Shown here piece after piece: positions 23,147-31,999 of a stretch of DNA of 64,000 bases. Position numbers and translations under genes: made by a program. The first letter of the stretch is position 1, and each line of letters starts with the position of its first letter. Origin of the DNA: Effrenium voratum (taxonomy: Eukaryota; Sar; Dinophyceae; Suessiales; Symbiodiniaceae); NCBI GenBank assembly GCA_963377175.1, contig CAUJNA010003804.1, positions 312,501-376,500 of the forward strand, in the 5' to 3' direction. The notes below the pieces were generated by a model that saw nothing but the letters and a program-made list of their open reading frames with translations, had not been told where the DNA came from and did no database searches.

Positions 23147-24433
23147 TCAGACCACATCCCAATTGGATGAGTCCGAAGACGAGGCCCTCTTATCGGATTC
23201 CTCATCTCGAAAAACTCCTTGAGGCCTACGGTCTTCAAAAGTCTCCGCCTCCGGGAACGTCAAGACCGGCCCCGCGTCCTTACCCCGCTTCTCCGAGCCG
23301 CCTCGAGCATAGCCATGGTGAACCTCTCCGCCACCAGACCCAATTGCCCTTGGATCCACGCTCGTTGAAGCCCTCGCACGATTCCTCGTGGATCTTCCGC
23401 CAGAATTCTGCTCCTTCCCGACCTTGATCCGGAAGAAGGTGTACCCCCGCCATGGTTGCATCTGCGAAGTCCTCTGTCGCTCTTGATGAGCCGTCCAGCT
23501 GTCCTCCACCACGGACCGAATCCCTAAAGGCGATGGGCCCGTGTGTAGCTTCACCGTGATCCTCCTCGATTCCGCTGCATCCAGCGGGAACTCCCTGTGG
23601 ATCGGGTGGAACTTGCGCTTCCGAGGTTTTCCATGTGCGCGGATTGCCCATCCCGGCTGGGACCAATCCCATTCATCCTTGTTCTTGTTCTTGAGCATCG
23701 GGGGAACCTTGTACTGGTCGAGCTCCCACGGGAGTGCTGGTCCACCCTGATGCGAATCTTCCTCTGGATCTTCTGACTTCTTCTCCTCCTCAATCTTCTT
23801 CTCCTCAATCTTCTCCTCTGAAGATGGCTTCTTCAACCACCTCAAAGCTCGTAGCCGTGGTCGAACTTCTCGCTCCTGTGGGGCCCTGACGTGGGTGTTC
23901 CCAATCCTGGGACGGGCTGGTCCCGCGTCATCCGGGTTGTTATCATCCCTCGGACTGCGGCTTCGTTCACGTTCACCCGGCAGTGAAGTAATCCCCAAGT
24001 CCCTCAAACCCACATTGCCCCGCAAAGGAGCCACAAACGTCGTAGATCCCGTCCAGGCGTCTGCTTCGCGAAAAACATCCGTCCTCCAGTTGTCATTGAT
24101 CACCCGCCGCCCGCGTCTGATGTCGACGAAGACCAAATTTGTCTGTCGCCGACCCTCCAGCATCGTAGCGTTGACCCCCGGCGGCATGTTCCTGGGATCC
24201 GGTTGAAAGTCCCGGTTTCTCCTCAGCATGTGGATGCGGGTCGCCACAATGAAGTCCCGCTCAAACGTCACCTCCCAAAAGTCCTCGGGCTCCTCATCCA
24301 ATGACCCACGATCTGGACCACCCGGAGGTTCAGGCCATGGCTCACTCTGTGCCCCGATCGGCACCTGACCCTTACCTACTGATGCAGGGCAGCCCGTAGG
24401 GCAGTGGTAAAATGGCCTGCGGCAAAGATCCAC
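23147..24433 (-). CDS. Element 1 extra ORF downstream of RNase H
   Basis: This is a 428-codon frame between the pol stop and the 3' terminal repeat, in a different frame from pol. Its first in-frame codon is GTG and the first ATG lies about 68 codons in (HMLRRNRDF), so it could be expressed as a frameshift extension of pol or from a separate message. The N-terminal half reads EDFWEVTFERDFIVATRIHM. The middle is highly charged (SSEEKIEEKKIEEEKKSEDP), probably coiled or disordered. The C-terminal half is Arg/Ser/Gly-rich and ends DSSNWDVV. I recognise no domain: no envelope-like signal peptide or membrane segment, and no nuclease motif. A third ORF is not part of the standard copia layout. Confidence 0.7.
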   Translation of the reverse strand: MDLCRRPFYHCPTGCPASVGKGQVPIGAQSEPWPEPPGGPDRGSLDEEPEDFWEVTFERDFIVATRIHMLRRNRDFQPDPRNMPPGVNATMLEGRRQTNLVFVDIRRGRRVINDNWRTDVFREADAWTGSTTFVAPLRGNVGLRDLGITSLPGERERSRSPRDDNNPDDAGPARPRIGNTHVRAPQEREVRPRLRALRWLKKPSSEEKIEEKKIEEEKKSEDPEEDSHQGGPALPWELDQYKVPPMLKNKNKDEWDWSQPGWAIRAHGKPRKRKFHPIHREFPLDAAESRRITVKLHTGPSPLGIRSVVEDSWTAHQERQRTSQMQPWRGYTFFRIKVGKEQNSGGRSTRNRARASTSVDPRAIGSGGGEVHHGYARGGSEKRGKDAGPVLTFPEAETFEDRRPQGVFRDEESDKRASSSDSSNWDVV

Positions 24434-24438
24434 CGGTT

Positions 24439-27261
24439 TTACCCTGGGGCTGGTTCATTTTCCCTAGCCCATCTTGATGTCACAAAGGGGTCCTCTACTG
24501 CGGTCGGTTCATCTTCCCTGACCATCTTTGCAACCCTCGTTGGGTTGTCCTCACGTGCGGCTGGTTCATTTTCCCTAGCCGATCTTGTTTCCCTCTTGGG
24601 TTGGGCCCATTGGCCTTTCAGCACGAATCCTACACCCACTCCAAGGGAGGCCAAGCAGACATCCCGGATCAGGCACGATCCCCGATCCTGAGGCTTCCAG
24701 CAGGCGATGAGGCCCATCAACCCACTCATCGCAGCGACCTTCACCGCTGCCTCCTTGCCAATGACCCGACCACCGTCTGCTTCTCCTGGTCCTGGCCGCG
24801 AAACCACCTCCGACTCATCCTTGATCATGCCCGCCATGGAGTAGAATCGAAGCCACTGGGTCCTCGCCGCGACCGCCTTCGTGAGGTAGTCAGCCACCAA
24901 CCCGCTACCCGGCAAATGTCTGATCTGCCATTCCCCTTCTCGCACTCGTTCACGCAGCACGTTGGATCGAAGGCGCAAGTGCCGTGTGCGCCACGGCCCC
25001 GAAGGACTTTGCACGATGGCCAAGGCCGCCGTGTTGTCCCCGTAGATCACCCGCTCCGCCTCCTTGGCGCTCCAGCATCCTCCCTCGGTGATGTCCAGGA
25101 TGGCACAGAGGGAGTCTCCCATGATCATGGCCTCGGTATAGCCCACCAACTCCGCCTCTGCCGTGCTGAGGGTGCAAAAAGGCTGTCGACCCGATTCCCA
25201 TTGGACGAGGGCACCACCATAGAATCCCAAAACTCCCTGGTGGCTCTTCTCTCCCTGCGGCGCAAAAGAGATGTCCGCGTACATTTCCAGCCGCCTCATC
25301 GATCTCGCGAAAGGAAGATCTCCTTCTGCTCCTCGGTCCCCCAGGCAGCGCCCATAGACCAGTCCCAAGTCCTTCGTGCCGTAAAGGTAGGCCATCATGT
25401 CCTTCCCAGCCTTCACGACTTCCAAGGGGCACCGGGTGACATGTTGCGACATCCAGGAAACCCCGAATGCCACATCCGGCCTGGTGCGCACCGACACCCA
25501 TAGCAATTCTCCAACCAGTCCCTGCGCCTCCCGGATGCCATCTTGCGTGACCACCGGATTCTCAGGCACCTCCGGCTTGTAGAACGGGGCCGGTTTAGCC
25601 ATCACCACCTCGTGACGCTGCATCAGCTCCGAGATGTACGAGGGTTGTGCTACCCGGAGAGTCTCACCGTCCTCGTCCCACTTCAACTCCATTCCGCAGA
25701 ACTTCGTCCATCCTGCCTTGTTCACCCACTCCGGCGCGCTGCAAACCCACTCCTGATTGATCCTCTTGATGACATTCTCCACCAAGGAAGGAGGTCCCAC
25801 CGCCAAAAAGTCATCCACGTAGATCACCAAGTAGCCGCAGGGCTTAGGGTCCTTGCGAGCCCCGGCCTCAAACTCCACCATAGACCATACACTGGTTTCC
25901 GGCGTCCGTTCCAAGCCATAGGTCCTCCCCCGATCCTGCCAGGTGAAGCCCGCTAGCCCTTGATCTCGGAACGCTGACCAGTCTGCTGGACTGGTGTCCA
26001 GGCCGTACATGGCTCCTTGAACCAACCACCGCTCCGACGCCTTGACGATCCCAGCCTCCACCAAAACCTTCGGGGGCCTTGTGATTAGGGTTCGCCGGGT
26101 CTCCTTCCGGGGCGCCAGCAGGAAGGCACACTTCACGTCCACGGTTGCCAAGGACCACTGTTCGTGGGCTCCCTTTCTCAGAACGCACCTCAGAGCCGTC
26201 CCGTCGATGCCCCCGGCATAGTTCTCGGCCTTGTCAGCCGAGGTCCGCGCCACCTTGCCGTTGCCGTCCGCCAGCAAATTGCCACATATCACTGCCCTCG
26301 CCCTCTTTCTTCCTGTCGGGGCCTTGATGGTCGTGACCAGCTTCCCCGGGGCGTACTCGGCATCTTCAATCCCCGGAACCGCCGCCAGATCGCCCTCGTC
26401 GATGGGCTTGACCACCTCTGTGTTCACCAGAGAGCGATACTCGTCCATCATGGCCTCTCTCCATGCTTCCAAATCCTTCCGCACCTCCTGCAACGGCACC
26501 GTGTAGGTTTGCAGAACCTTCGCCGGTTCTTCTCCATCTGCTCCCTGCAGTCCTGCCAGCTTATGGAAGTCCTTATTCTCCCGGTCCTGCATGATCACCA
26601 GGTCATCCTCCAGCTGGTTGATGCCACCCAGGAGGAACTCCATCGCTGCTCCTTGACCATTCCCGGTGATCTCATCCATGGGGATCACCTTGAGCTCCTC
26701 CGCCAGTGCTTCCTTAAAGCCCCACTGGTAGCTGCTCATGAGATTCTTCGTCTCCTCCAGGCTTTCTTCAAAACTCCATGATTTTGATGGAGAGGTGTAC
26801 TCCCCCCCCGTTCGCAGTTCACGTAGAGCGGGTGCCAGACCTTCTCCATCTGCCGCTGGATGCCCTTCTTCTCCGTCTCCCCCCAGTTTAGGGCCTGGCT
26901 CCAGACTCTGCTTGCCCGTCAACCGCGTTCTCGGTTTCCCTGGATGTTCCTCCATCTCCAACTCATACCTCACTCTTCCCGCCTCCAGGTCCCTTGCGTG
27001 GTCGGCCTCCTCGTCGGGCAGAACAGCCGCCCTGGTGTGTTGAATGGCCCCGTCTTCTGTCTGAACCACCCAGCCCCAACTCATCATTGGACTAGGACCC
27101 AGTAGGCGTACTTCTCGAAATGGAGAGGCCAGGGGGCCCTTCTTATGCCACCGCTTTGTCTTCACCAGTAGAACGGGAGCATCGGGAAGGTGTCCACCCC
27201 AAGTCTCTGGAGCTGCATCTGGTTCCTTTGAAGCACCACATGCCGTAGTGCCGTAGGCCAC
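24439..27261 (-). CDS. Element 1 pol: reverse transcriptase and RNase H
   Basis: A frame of 940 codons. Residues from about 25 (VLLVKTKRWHKK) continue the integrase C-terminus after a frame change. The RT core runs from EAWREAMMDEYRSLVNTEVV through VDVKCAFLLAP (residues ~372-382), with the first catalytic Asp, to YLVIYVDDFLAVG (~476-488), with the canonical copia YVDD pair. RNase H follows, with YADISFAP (~660), STAEAELVG (~698), YGDNTAALAI (~740) and the terminal GSGLVADYLTK (~785-795), the expected acidic residues and C-terminal copia motif. The last ~60 residues carry repeats of the type AREDEPT/ARENEPA. Both RT and RNase H look intact. The natural start is not this frame's first ATG but translation carried over from integrase. 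Confidence 0.93.
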   Translation of the reverse strand: MAYGTTACGASKEPDAAPETWGGHLPDAPVLLVKTKRWHKKGPLASPFREVRLLGPSPMMSWGWVVQTEDGAIQHTRAAVLPDEEADHARDLEAGRVRYELEMEEHPGKPRTRLTGKQSLEPGPKLGGDGEEGHPAADGEGLAPALRELRTGGEYTSPSKSWSFEESLEETKNLMSSYQWGFKEALAEELKVIPMDEITGNGQGAAMEFLLGGINQLEDDLVIMQDRENKDFHKLAGLQGADGEEPAKVLQTYTVPLQEVRKDLEAWREAMMDEYRSLVNTEVVKPIDEGDLAAVPGIEDAEYAPGKLVTTIKAPTGRKRARAVICGNLLADGNGKVARTSADKAENYAGGIDGTALRCVLRKGAHEQWSLATVDVKCAFLLAPRKETRRTLITRPPKVLVEAGIVKASERWLVQGAMYGLDTSPADWSAFRDQGLAGFTWQDRGRTYGLERTPETSVWSMVEFEAGARKDPKPCGYLVIYVDDFLAVGPPSLVENVIKRINQEWVCSAPEWVNKAGWTKFCGMELKWDEDGETLRVAQPSYISELMQRHEVVMAKPAPFYKPEVPENPVVTQDGIREAQGLVGELLWVSVRTRPDVAFGVSWMSQHVTRCPLEVVKAGKDMMAYLYGTKDLGLVYGRCLGDRGAEGDLPFARSMRRLEMYADISFAPQGEKSHQGVLGFYGGALVQWESGRQPFCTLSTAEAELVGYTEAMIMGDSLCAILDITEGGCWSAKEAERVIYGDNTAALAIVQSPSGPWRTRHLRLRSNVLRERVREGEWQIRHLPGSGLVADYLTKAVAARTQWLRFYSMAGMIKDESEVVSRPGPGEADGGRVIGKEAAVKVAAMSGLMGLIACWKPQDRGSCLIRDVCLASLGVGVGFVLKGQWAQPKRETRSARENEPAAREDNPTRVAKMVREDEPTAVEDPFVTSRWARENEPAPG

Positions 27262-27300
27262 AGCTTCACCGGAGCCCCTGAGTCCTTGAGGACCACTCGA
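27170..27300 (-). other. Triple-frame junction between integrase and RT frames
   Basis: The integrase frame stops at a TGA (27266-27268). For the next ~85 bases the second minus frame reads KLWPTALRHVV followed by QLQRLGV, which resembles the conserved end of copia integrases. That frame then stops, and from about 27190 the third frame continues as VLLVKTKRW. Two successive one-base changes are therefore needed to read through. Confidence 0.6.
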
Positions 27301-28276
27301 GCCTTCTCTTCACCTGGTTGACCTCCGTCTCTACTCGTCCATTGGCCGCGTGATCATCGCCCGCTGTCATTGTGAGCAACAGATTGTGCTCCAAACACCA
27401 CTGCTGCACCGGCCTTGCCAGGAACTCCTTCGCCCGATCGCAATGCATGCGGTACAGCGGGATGCCCAGGCTGCGATACTTCACAAAGATCAGGCTGATG
27501 GCTCTAATGACCTCTCTGGCGCTCCTGGATTCCATCACCTCCGCCATCGTGACGTTCTGCACCGCGACGCCCTTCATAGCGTCGGCCATCTCGTCCTTAA
27601 CCTTGTCGTTGAGCCTCTTGGCCTCCTCGTCTGATGCACGGGGTTGATCCTCCTCCTCTTCCCAATCTGCTGGATTCGGGTCCTCCTCCTCCGGCTCGGC
27701 CGCTTCTGAAGGCTCCTTGTCCCCAGCTCCAATTGGGATCGGGACCGTCCCAATCAGCACATACTTCACCTTTCTGCTTGTTCCGACGTCCTCCCCTGTC
27801 GAAAATGGCCCAGCGATGTCCACGTTGAGGACATAGGACGGAATGTCCGCCTTCAACCTCCGGTGCTGCCGATCCACTCCAGCCTCCTGCATACAGATGC
27901 GGCACCGTCGATTGAACGGAGTGTGCCCCCGCCCCACGTGCTGCTTCCACTTCTCCAGGGTCATCTTCTTGAGCTCCCCTGCCTCCATGGCTTTCTCTTC
28001 CTTCCGCTCTTCGAGCCTTTTGACCAGCTCCTTGAGGGACATCTTGATGGCCGCCACCAACCCAGGCGCCCATTTCGCCCAGGTTTTCGTCTGGACCAGC
28101 CTCTTGCGGAGGTCGCCCTCCATCTCTTGATGACCTTGGCCCTTCATTCCATGGAGCTCCCCCATGCCTGGCAAGTTGGTTGCCAGCGTGGTGGGTTTTC
28201 TCCTCGGATGGCCCGCCGCTCCTTGATCAAAGCTCACCAGGTCCATCATGTTCTCCTGGCAGAAGTCCTGAACCTC
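27266..28276 (-). CDS. Element 1 integrase (after in-frame amber codon)
   Basis: This frame is continuous with the gag-protease-methyltransferase frame and follows directly after its TAG. The first ~35 residues (MMDLVSFDQGAAGHPRRKPT) complete the methyltransferase-like domain. Integrase follows: a GHTPFNRRCRICMQEA zinc-binding stretch near residues 105-120, then the DDE core with VLNVDIAGPF (~140), MHCDRAKEF (~267) and GRVETEVNQVKR (~300). The acidic triad is present. An acidic insert rich in Glu/Asp/Pro (around EPEEEDPNPADWEEEEDQP) separates the first two motifs. Integrase inserts the cDNA and makes the 5-bp target duplication. The frame ends at a TGA before the RT. Confidence 0.9.
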   Translation of the reverse strand, partial: EVQDFCQENMMDLVSFDQGAAGHPRRKPTTLATNLPGMGELHGMKGQGHQEMEGDLRKRLVQTKTWAKWAPGLVAAIKMSLKELVKRLEERKEEKAMEAGELKKMTLEKWKQHVGRGHTPFNRRCRICMQEAGVDRQHRRLKADIPSYVLNVDIAGPFSTGEDVGTSRKVKYVLIGTVPIPIGAGDKEPSEAAEPEEEDPNPADWEEEEDQPRASDEEAKRLNDKVKDEMADAMKGVAVQNVTMAEVMESRSAREVIRAISLIFVKYRSLGIPLYRMHCDRAKEFLARPVQQWCLEHNLLLTMTAGDDHAANGRVETEVNQVKRRLEWSSRTQGLR

Positions 28277-31200
28277 CTAAAAGTTCCAAAAAGAGGGCAC
28301 ATCCAGCTCCACTGCTCTGGGATCATACTCCACTGGGTCCATGGGGGACTCCAGCAAGAAGCCCACAGGTCCCTTCTTCTCCTCGGAGCATTCCTGCGCC
28401 CGAAGCCACAGGCCCATCTGCTTGAAGAACAACGCCGTGTCCCCATTGACCTTCTTTCTGTCCTCCTCCGAAAGGCCAGGAAGGCCAAACCTGCAAACGT
28501 CCCTTCCTCTCAGAGGTGGGGGTCCAGGCTGGTGATGCCTCAATCTTGACACAGTTCGGCACGGCGGTCCCCCCACCACTGCCTTGATCAGCCCCTTCTC
28601 CGCCAGGCTCCAAAGGTATCCCCACAACGCACCGTCATGAAGATTCTGCCTGACGTCCTCCTCTATGTCGACCGTGACGACTTCATAGCCGCCCCAATCC
28701 TCCTTCCGCCATTCCTTGGCATCACGGCCAGCGAAAAGATGCACCACGACGCCCTTGCTCGTTTCCCACTTTCTCCTCAATCTCCGATTGAAGGGGCATC
28801 GCGCAGCCACCTCGGCTTCTCCTTCCACCCGGCCCATGAGCTTCAGGACCTCATCCGGGATGCTCGGAAACCACCGCTGCCATCGCTCCTCATCCATCGT
28901 TCCTGTAGCCGCCTTCTCCGGGGCATCCAAGAAGTCCATCAGCTTCATCGCCTCTGCCCTTCGCATGACCGGACAGCCATACCTCAGCCAGCAGTGCAGC
29001 TTTCCGTGGCCGGGGTGCTCAATGCTGCACCCCTTGGCGTTCCACCTCACCACAAATCCAGCGTCTACCAACATCCTCAGCGGTATGATGGGTTCCACCG
29101 GCTCCAGCGTCAAAATGGCAGACGTTCCGGCATGCTTGTACAGCACCGTACTCCCGCAAGCCAGCTCCACCTCCACCGCTGTGAGATTGTCCCTCTCGTT
29201 TCGTCGAGCTTGTCGTAGCGCGTGGGTGGCTCCGCCGTCCAACAACGCCACCTGCTCCTTTTCCTCACCCCTTCCTGCTTCCTTCCCGGCCGCCGCATAC
29301 TTGATCTGCAGCGCCCGGATAGACCTCAAAGACTTCAGCAGGCCTGCCACTTCTGTCAGCAAACCTGAGGCTTCTTCCGACCCTCCAGGGGGCGGTCTGG
29401 CCTGCTCTCCTGTTGATCTCGAAGCCGATGAGGCGGCACCAGGGTTCCACCCCGTAGCCTCCCGGGACGCCTCCTCCGCGGAGCCCGGTGAGCCACTAAG
29501 GCGGGCCCCTTCGCCGCCAGCTGCCTGACCTTCTGTCGGCCCCTTCTCATCTCCTGGCTTCTTGACCTTGGACACCTTTGGAGCCGACTGCTTCCAAGGG
29601 CTCACAGTCGTGGATTTCTTGACCGGGCAATCCCTCTTTGAGTGGCCCATCCCGGAACACGCAAAGCATCTGTTGGTTTTCTCCAGGCCTTCCCACGAAT
29701 GTGCATAGGTGCAGCTGCTCCCCTTCTTGCATCCTCCATCTGTTCCCCAAAACCTACAAGCAGGGCCTTGGGGCTTTTTCCTGTTGTCCGTCACCTCCGG
29801 AGTCGCATCCGTAGCTCCTGCTGCCGCCAACGCCTTCAGGCTAGAGGTCGCAGGGCCCGTTCCCGTTGCTCCCGGAGTCGATGCCGCCTTAATCGCTGTC
29901 GTCAGCGAGAGCTCTTCTGCTTCAGCCTGCAGGTACTCCGCGAACTGCTTGATCTTCCCGATCTGAGGCCGAATATCAATCTGCAGCTCCTGCCGAACCG
30001 AGGAGATTCTAAATGAAGCCTGAGCCCCGGTCTTGCCGACCACCTCTGCGATCTTTCCCAAGACCGTGATCAGCACCAGCCCGTCCGGAAGCGCCACATC
30101 CAACTCCTCAGCTCTTGCCAACCATCTCCTCCACAGTCTCAAGGTCTGCAGAGCATCACACAGGTTAGCCCCCACCTTCGGGTCGGTGAGGTGCTTCAAC
30201 AGGTTGCCCCTCTCCGAGGTGCCTCCAGGTTGATATACCTGGTGAAGCCGGAACATGATCTCCGTCGCAGACATCATCCGGGCCGAGATGATCTCCCTCC
30301 TGATGGGGTCCGGCAAGGCCGCCAGTAGCATCGACAATCCCCTTTGCTCAACCCGGTGATTGTGTGCCTCAACATCCCCCAGCGTGGGCTTCAACCGGAG
30401 CTTCTCCAACGGTGTCGCCGTAAGCCACTCCGCGTAGGTAAGCTCCGCTTTCTGCAGGACCTGCTCCCACCATAGCCTGGCCGATCCCGCAATGTCTGAC
30501 ATCAGCGGGGTGATGACCGTCACCCAATCTCCAAATTGCAGCGACGACCCCTCACCTCCGGGCGGGGGTAGACTAGGAAGCTCCAAATTCCTCAGGGCCT
30601 CCGACAGTCTAAAAGCCGTCGTAGCTTCACCACCTCCTTCCGTCGGTCTCGGAGGCGGTGGAGGCGGCGGTGGAGGAGGTCGATCCTCAGTGGCCCATCC
30701 ATGAGCCAAGTTCCTCACCGCTTCAGGATGAGGCGGTGGCACCGGACCACCAGTTGCTCCTCCGTCCGACGCCGTCTTGTAGGAAACATCGTCTCCCGCC
30801 CTTGCTGCTTGCAGCCTCATAACCTCCCGCTCGAAGGTCTCCTCCGCTTCTCGAAGAACCCTTTTCCGTAGGTCCTCCACTTCACGATCTCCTCCAGAGC
30901 CAGGTTCCCGACGCTCCTGCGATGAAGCACCTCCCGGTGGCACCCGACTAAGGGCCACTCGTTGCTGCACCTCAGGACTCCAGAACGGATTCACAGCTCC
31001 AGGGCCCGGTATTCCACCTCCATTCCTGCCGTAGGGGTCGTTCTGCGGTGTCCAATTGGCATAGGGCTCCAACTGCCTGGGTCGGACTTCCATCAATCCT
31101 CCAAGCAGACCTGGTTCGCTGCTTCTCCGAATGCCTTGATCGTGCCCTCCAGGAGGTCCGGATCCGTTGCCTCCACGAGCGCCCCGATCATGGCCTCCGG

Positions 31201-31999
31201 AAAACCCATGTCCCTTACCTCCATGACCCGCCTGATCGTGCCCTCCAGGAAACCCACGTCCATGGCCTCCATGGTCCGCTTGATCATGCCCTCCAGGAAA
31301 CCCATGTCCATGGCCTCCATGGTCATGCCCTCCAGGAAACCCACGTCCATGACCTCCACGACCTGCCTGATCATGCCCTCCAGGAAACCCACGTCCGTGG
31401 CCTCCACGAAAGGCTTGATCGTGCCCTCCAGGAAACCCAGGATCTCCGCGAGGCTCTTGATACCGCCGAGGATCAAGGATTCCCGTCCCGTCACCATCAT
31501 TCTCATCCAACCTGTGATGAGTTGCCTGGCCGCGAACCTGCCCTTCTTGCTGTCCCGGACCTTGCCCATCACGACTGCCCCGGGCTTGTCCTTCTCCAGG
31601 ATGTTGGCCCGGCCTTTCCATTCCCATATCTCCAGGTGGCAAAGGTAGGCCACGGTCTCCCGCCCCTCCTGCACCATGTTCATCTCCGTGATGTAGTCCC
31701 GGAGGCAGCGTCCACACCTCGGGTTCCCGACCCGCCGGTTCCCCACCGGCTGTCATCCTCCGAAGATCGCGCCTCTCCCCCAGGTTCTCCGACCTTGCCC
31801 TCCGGGAAGACCCATGCTCGCGGATCATCCTGTCCAGCGCCTGGTCGGCGGTTTCTCCTTCACGAACAAGATCTTGTTGTTGTCTTCGCCTGCGCATCAT
31901 GGCTGGCTTGGGCTCATAACCTATGGTTATGTTGGGGTAAAAACTAGCGCGCACCCTTTTCCGATGCGTCTTGAGCCAACGTTGCAGTTGGTCGTCCAT
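28277..31999 (-). CDS. Element 1 gag, protease and methyltransferase-like domain
   Basis: The frame opens at an ATG inside the 5' terminal repeat (31999; a GTG lies two codons upstream) and runs 1,240 codons to an amber stop. In order: a basic N-terminus; a Gly/His/Asp-rich tandem repeat with GGHDQ cores (~residues 185-278); a polyproline run (~440-450); a helical gag core; a CCCH-type finger (C-x8-C-x5-C-x3-H, ~758); a CCHC zinc knuckle (CFACSGMGHSKRDC, ~783); and an aspartic protease motif VALLDGGATH (~923). Then comes a cytosine-methyltransferase-like domain with motif I VVHLFAGRD (~1085), motif IV AVVGGPPCRT with the catalytic Cys (~1147) and a motif VI-like FLLESP. The domain continues past the stop. 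Retrotransposon-borne methyltransferases are known in dinoflagellates; whether this one is active is unknown. Confidence 0.9.
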   Translation of the reverse strand: MDDQLQRWLKTHRKRVRASFYPNITIGYEPKPAMMRRRRQQQDLVREGETADQALDRMIREHGSSRRARSENLGERRDLRRMTAGGEPAGREPEVWTLPPGLHHGDEHGAGGAGDRGLPLPPGDMGMERPGQHPGEGQARGSRDGQGPGQQEGQVRGQATHHRLDENDGDGTGILDPRRYQEPRGDPGFPGGHDQAFRGGHGRGFPGGHDQAGRGGHGRGFPGGHDHGGHGHGFPGGHDQADHGGHGRGFPGGHDQAGHGGKGHGFSGGHDRGARGGNGSGPPGGHDQGIRRSSEPGLLGGLMEVRPRQLEPYANWTPQNDPYGRNGGGIPGPGAVNPFWSPEVQQRVALSRVPPGGASSQERREPGSGGDREVEDLRKRVLREAEETFEREVMRLQAARAGDDVSYKTASDGGATGGPVPPPHPEAVRNLAHGWATEDRPPPPPPPPPPRPTEGGGEATTAFRLSEALRNLELPSLPPPGGEGSSLQFGDWVTVITPLMSDIAGSARLWWEQVLQKAELTYAEWLTATPLEKLRLKPTLGDVEAHNHRVEQRGLSMLLAALPDPIRREIISARMMSATEIMFRLHQVYQPGGTSERGNLLKHLTDPKVGANLCDALQTLRLWRRWLARAEELDVALPDGLVLITVLGKIAEVVGKTGAQASFRISSVRQELQIDIRPQIGKIKQFAEYLQAEAEELSLTTAIKAASTPGATGTGPATSSLKALAAAGATDATPEVTDNRKKPQGPACRFWGTDGGCKKGSSCTYAHSWEGLEKTNRCFACSGMGHSKRDCPVKKSTTVSPWKQSAPKVSKVKKPGDEKGPTEGQAAGGEGARLSGSPGSAEEASREATGWNPGAASSASRSTGEQARPPPGGSEEASGLLTEVAGLLKSLRSIRALQIKYAAAGKEAGRGEEKEQVALLDGGATHALRQARRNERDNLTAVEVELACGSTVLYKHAGTSAILTLEPVEPIIPLRMLVDAGFVVRWNAKGCSIEHPGHGKLHCWLRYGCPVMRRAEAMKLMDFLDAPEKAATGTMDEERWQRWFPSIPDEVLKLMGRVEGEAEVAARCPFNRRLRRKWETSKGVVVHLFAGRDAKEWRKEDWGGYEVVTVDIEEDVRQNLHDGALWGYLWSLAEKGLIKAVVGGPPCRTVSRLRHHQPGPPPLRGRDVCRFGLPGLSEEDRKKVNGDTALFFKQMGLWLRAQECSEEKKGPVGFLLESPMDPVEYDPRAVELDVPSFWNF
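31170..31450 (-). repeat. In-frame tandem repeat in gag (Gly-His rich)
   Basis: Units of about 33-48 bp built on the minus-strand codons for GFPGGHDQA recur roughly eight times with single-base drift. On the + strand they appear as CCCTCCAGGAAACCCACGTC. All changes keep the frame, which fits a selected or recently expanded low-complexity protein segment. Confidence 0.85.

Noticed and set aside
24601..25503. Long + strand ORF opposite element 1 RT/RNase H, and similar ones at 27863-28549, 28716-29528 and 31048-31947
   Set aside because: They are antisense shadows of the GC-rich pol and gag frames; the minus frames carry the conserved catalytic motifs.
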